From contig PFDS01000043.1 of assembly GCA_002772605.1 (NCBI GenBank), positions 1-7,695 of the forward strand: DNA of 7,695 nucleotides. The letters run 5' to 3'. Shown in pieces: positions 5,659 to 7,695 of the stretch. Made by a program: the position numbers and the translations under genes. A model generated the notes under the pieces. That model made no database searches. It was given only the letters and a program-made list of their open reading frames with translations, and was not told the DNA's origin. Position 1 is the first letter of the stretch. Every line of letters starts with the position of its first letter. Source of the stretch: Candidatus Peregrinibacteria bacterium CG10_big_fil_rev_8_21_14_0_10_49_16. Its GTDB lineage: Bacteria > Patescibacteriota > Gracilibacteria > Peribacterales > Peribacteraceae.

Positions 5659-5666
5659 GAGTCAAT

Positions 5667-5671
5667 TCCTT
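5667..5671 (-). promoter_or_regulatory. Shine-Dalgarno AAGGA of the zinc-ribbon gene
   Basis: AAGGA on the minus strand lies 8 nt before the ATG at 5658. It is the only clear ribosome-binding site in the window and stands out against the SD-less starts of the neighbouring genes. It overlaps the TAA stop (5672-5670) of the possible upstream leader ORF. Confidence 0.6.
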
Positions 5672-5795
5672 ATGTCGATGAACCCATCCCCTGGTAACGG
5701 GGTATGCTAAGCTCATCTATTCTGCCCTCTTTCATAGAAAGGACAGGATAGATGGGCTTAGTGGCACAGGAGCCTTGTAAAGAACCTTTCTTCAT
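5670..5795 (-). CDS. Possible 41-residue leader peptide or small protein
   Basis: An ATG at 5795 lies 4 nt after the TATTAT of a strong promoter, opening 41 codons (MKKGSLQGSCATKPIYPVLS and onward). The TAA overlaps the Shine-Dalgarno of the zinc-ribbon gene, 11 nt before its ATG. The arrangement could mean a leaderless uORF whose translation melts the palindrome at 5707-5761 and couples to the next gene. I recognise no family, and a 41-codon frame can arise by chance. The frame is open further upstream to 5858, but that part runs through the promoter. Confidence 0.2.
   Translation of the reverse strand: MKKGSLQGSCATKPIYPVLSMKEGRIDELSIPRYQGMGSST
5707..5761. repeat. 55-nt imperfect palindrome (long hairpin) in the leader region
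   Basis: The arms are CTAAGC/GCTTAG, then CATCTAT/ATAGATG, then a six-pair block, then TTTC/GAAA closing a 3-nt loop. Only single mismatches or wobbles separate the blocks, plus a 2-nt bulge. On the minus strand the two separating pairs are C-A and the inner block has one U-G; on the plus strand they are U-G and the inner block has one C-A. RNA from either strand should fold strongly. No U-run follows on the minus strand, so it is not a classical terminator. It could be a cis-acting leader structure, a processing site after typA, a small RNA or a REP-like element. Confidence 0.7.
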
Positions 5796-5799
5796 TTTT

Positions 5800-5827
5800 A
5801 TAATAACAAATTTTTTAAAAATGTCAA
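5800..5827 (-). promoter_or_regulatory. Strong sigma70-type promoter (TTGACA-N16-TATTAT)
   Basis: On the minus strand a perfect TTGACA (5827-5822) is followed after a 16-nt AT-only spacer, apart from one G, by TATTAT (5805-5800). It starts 32 nt past the typA stop and should drive the zinc-ribbon gene. A start near 5793 gives either a 135-nt structured 5' UTR or a leaderless small ORF at 5795. The flanking 5790-5826 stretch is strikingly AT-rich compared with the rest of the window. Confidence 0.65.
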
Positions 5828-5858
5828 GTTTCGTATGCTTTTCTTGGTAGAACGACAA

Positions 5859-7649
5859 TCATGCTCTCTTACGCTCATGCTCTTTGAGTAATTTTTTGCG
5901 TAATCTGATGGACTGTGGCGTTACTTCTACTAATTCATCATCATCGATGTACTCAAGCGCCTGTTCGAGTGTCATGGGTTTCACGGCTATGAGATTGATG
6001 GCCTCGTCGCTTCCGGATGCGCGGATATTCGTTAACTTCTTTTCTTTCATGGCATTCACGACGAGATCTTCGTTCTTCGAGCTTTCGCCGATGATCATTC
6101 CTTCGTACACTTTGGTTTGCGGTGTGATGAAGAGCTCACCTCGTTCCTGCAAATGCCACAGTGCAAATGCCACAGCTTCACCCGCTGCGTTAGAAATCAT
6201 CGATCCGCGGGATCGTCCCGGGATGTCTCCCTTGTCTGATTCGTATGTGATAAATGAGTGAGAGAGGATGCCTTCTCCGCGTGTGGCAATAATAAAGTCT
6301 CCATGCATCCCGAGAAGTCCTCTGGTGGGAATCTTGAACTCCAGGCGCGTGTGCCCTTCGTGCGTGGCCATAGTGACCATCTCTCCCTTGCGACGGGAGA
6401 GCATATCGATGACCGTTCCGCCGTACTCTTCGGGAACATCGATAATCGCTTGTTCGATCGGTTCTAAAATCTTGCCATGTTCTTCGCGTATGATGACTTC
6501 GGGTCGTGAGACCTGCAGTTCGAATCCTTCACGGCGCATGCTCTCAATCAGCACGGCCAGGTGAAGTTCGCCGCGTCCGGACACTTTGTAAGAATCCGTA
6601 TTGGGAATCTCTTCCACGTGGAGTCCGACATTCGTTTCTTTTTCCTGTTCGAGGCGTTCTCTGATGTTTCTTGTAGTCACCAGTGTTCCTTCCTTGCCGG
6701 CAAACGGAGAATTGTTGACCATGAATACCATCGAAATGGTCGGAGGATCTATCGTGATCGCCGGCAAAGGGTCCGCTGCCGGATCGGTCGTCACTGTTTC
6801 GCCAACGTAGATATCCGGAATGCCGGCAATGGCGACGATATCTCCGGCAAGCGCTTGTTCGACTTCAACCTGTTTCAATCCATGGCGCTCGATAATCTTG
6901 GTAATCTTTCCCGGTCGGGTTTGTCCTTCGGGCATCTTCACAAACACCGAGTCGCCCTTTTTCGCTTTTCCTTCGTAGACGCGTCCGATACCTATGCGAC
7001 CCACATACTTGTCGTATGAAAGAGCGCTTGGCTGCATGCGAAACGGCACGTCGGTATTCTGCTTCGCAGCCGGGACTTTCTCCATGATGGTTTCGAAGAG
7101 CGGACGCAGGTCCGTTGCATCATCGTCGAGACTCCTTTTTGCGATGCCGTCACGTGCGATGGCATAGAGGTGCGTGAAATCCAGTTGCTCGTTGCTGGCA
7201 CCGAGTGACACGAAGAGGTCGAATACCATATCGAGTACGGCGCTCGGTCGTGCGGCAGGTTTATCGATTTTGTTGATAATCACAATGGGTTGTAATCCCA
7301 GTTCAAGAGATTTTTTCAGAACGAATTTCGTTTGCGGCATGGGGCCTTCCTGCGCGTCGACGATCAGGAGAACGCTGTCGACTGTTCGAAGAATGCGCTC
7401 CACTTCCGACCCGAAATCCGCGTGCCCCGGCGTATCGACAATATTGATTTTGCAGTCTGTATACATGATGGACGTATTCTTAGCGTAAATCGTGATGCCG
7501 CGTTCCTTTTCCTGATCATTGCTGTCCATAACGAGTTCACCCACGACTTCGTGTTTGGCAAATGCACCTCCTTGCTTTAACAGTGCGTCAACTAACGTTG
7601 TTTTTCCATGGTCCACATGGGCGATAATGGCGATGTTTCTGATCTGCAT
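5859..7649 (-). CDS. typA: TypA/BipA ribosome-associated translational GTPase
   Basis: A complete 596-residue GTPase related to EF-G and LepA that binds the 70S ribosome at the A-site region. In characterised bacteria it assists 50S assembly and stress or cold adaptation. The G domain has AHVDHGKTT (10-18), ERGITI (49-54), DTPGHADFG (72-80) and NKID (126-129). The G5 position reads YAIARDG (162-168), where a serine-containing YASA-type motif is usual. A beta-barrel follows (about 205-300), then the domain III and V ferredoxin-like folds including SGRGELHLAVLIE and MRREGFELQVSRP. The TypA-specific C-terminal domain has RGELFITPQTKVYEGMIIGE, KKLTNIRASGSDEA and DDELVEVTPQSIRLRKK. Length is typical (about 600-615) and the conserved C-terminus ends naturally at TGA. 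The ATG at 7649 gives the canonical N-terminus. Confidence 0.97.
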   Translation of the reverse strand: MQIRNIAIIAHVDHGKTTLVDALLKQGGAFAKHEVVGELVMDSNDQEKERGITIYAKNTSIMYTDCKINIVDTPGHADFGSEVERILRTVDSVLLIVDAQEGPMPQTKFVLKKSLELGLQPIVIINKIDKPAARPSAVLDMVFDLFVSLGASNEQLDFTHLYAIARDGIAKRSLDDDATDLRPLFETIMEKVPAAKQNTDVPFRMQPSALSYDKYVGRIGIGRVYEGKAKKGDSVFVKMPEGQTRPGKITKIIERHGLKQVEVEQALAGDIVAIAGIPDIYVGETVTTDPAADPLPAITIDPPTISMVFMVNNSPFAGKEGTLVTTRNIRERLEQEKETNVGLHVEEIPNTDSYKVSGRGELHLAVLIESMRREGFELQVSRPEVIIREEHGKILEPIEQAIIDVPEEYGGTVIDMLSRRKGEMVTMATHEGHTRLEFKIPTRGLLGMHGDFIIATRGEGILSHSFITYESDKGDIPGRSRGSMISNAAGEAVAFALWHLQERGELFITPQTKVYEGMIIGESSKNEDLVVNAMKEKKLTNIRASGSDEAINLIAVKPMTLEQALEYIDDDELVEVTPQSIRLRKKLLKEHERKRA

Positions 7650-7679
7650 AGAGCCGTGAAAGGATACGCAAGCAAGTAG

Positions 7680-7688
7680 ATTTTAGCA
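7680..7688 (-). promoter_or_regulatory. Extended -10 upstream of typA (TGC-TAAAAT)
   Basis: On the minus strand TGCTAAAAT ends 30 nt before the typA ATG, giving a predicted leader of about 20-24 nt. No Shine-Dalgarno is evident in that leader. The -35 would lie beyond the window edge, so the promoter cannot be fully judged. The TGCTA core is the same as in the pilT and protease promoters. Confidence 0.4.
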
Positions 7689-7695
7689 AAAAGCT

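Noticed and set aside
5859..5861. TGA read as a sense codon (as in Gracilibacteria and Absconditabacteria)
   Set aside because: TypA ends with TGA right after its conserved SIRLRKK-type C-terminus, and the SemiSWEET ends with TGA at the usual family length, so the standard code applies.

Overview
The window looks like chromosomal DNA from a bacterium of roughly 50% GC, gene-dense, with short intergenic gaps and several starts that lack a Shine-Dalgarno sequence. A secreted subtilisin with a long poly-serine linker, a PilT ATPase, a SemiSWEET and compact gene spacing together suggest a Candidate Phyla Radiation lineage such as the Peregrinibacteria/Peribacteria group. That placement is an inference from style, not from a marker gene. 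TGA ends both TypA, at its conserved C-terminus, and the SemiSWEET, so the code is standard. This argues against the CPR groups that read UGA as glycine.

Layout: (1) 1-977, minus: PilT-type ATPase, cut by the window edge at its C-terminus. (2) 1026-1493, minus: small FMN-binding split-barrel protein of the pyridoxamine-phosphate-oxidase superfamily. (3) 1568-3382, plus, the only plus-strand gene: secreted S8 serine protease with propeptide, catalytic domain, Ser-rich linker, helical charged domain and a cationic C-terminal helix. It diverges from gene 2 over a 74-bp region where two promoters stand back to back and an 11-bp repeat occurs twice. (4) 3409-3666, minus: SemiSWEET sugar transporter, converging on the protease. 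(5) 3724-4509, minus: SpoU/TrmH-family RNA methyltransferase. (6) 4496-5371, minus: class I SAM-dependent RNA methyltransferase, overlapping gene 5 by 14 bp. (7) 5473-5658, minus: 61-residue zinc-ribbon protein with very G/C-rich third codon positions. (8) 5659-5858: intergenic region with a strong promoter, a possible 41-codon leader ORF and a 55-nt imperfect palindrome. (9) 5859-7649, minus: complete TypA/BipA ribosome-associated GTPase.

Genes 5, 6 and 9 all concern ribosome or RNA maturation, and 5 and 6 are clearly co-transcribed. PilT and the exported protease belong to the cell-surface side of the biology. The most interesting regulatory signal is that pilT, the protease, the FMN-binding gene and the class I methyltransferase all have a -10-like hexamer 6 to 8 nt before the start codon. 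This predicts leaderless mRNAs. Only the zinc-ribbon gene has a clear Shine-Dalgarno. I see no mobile element, CRISPR array, tRNA or rRNA, and no multi-gene defence system.
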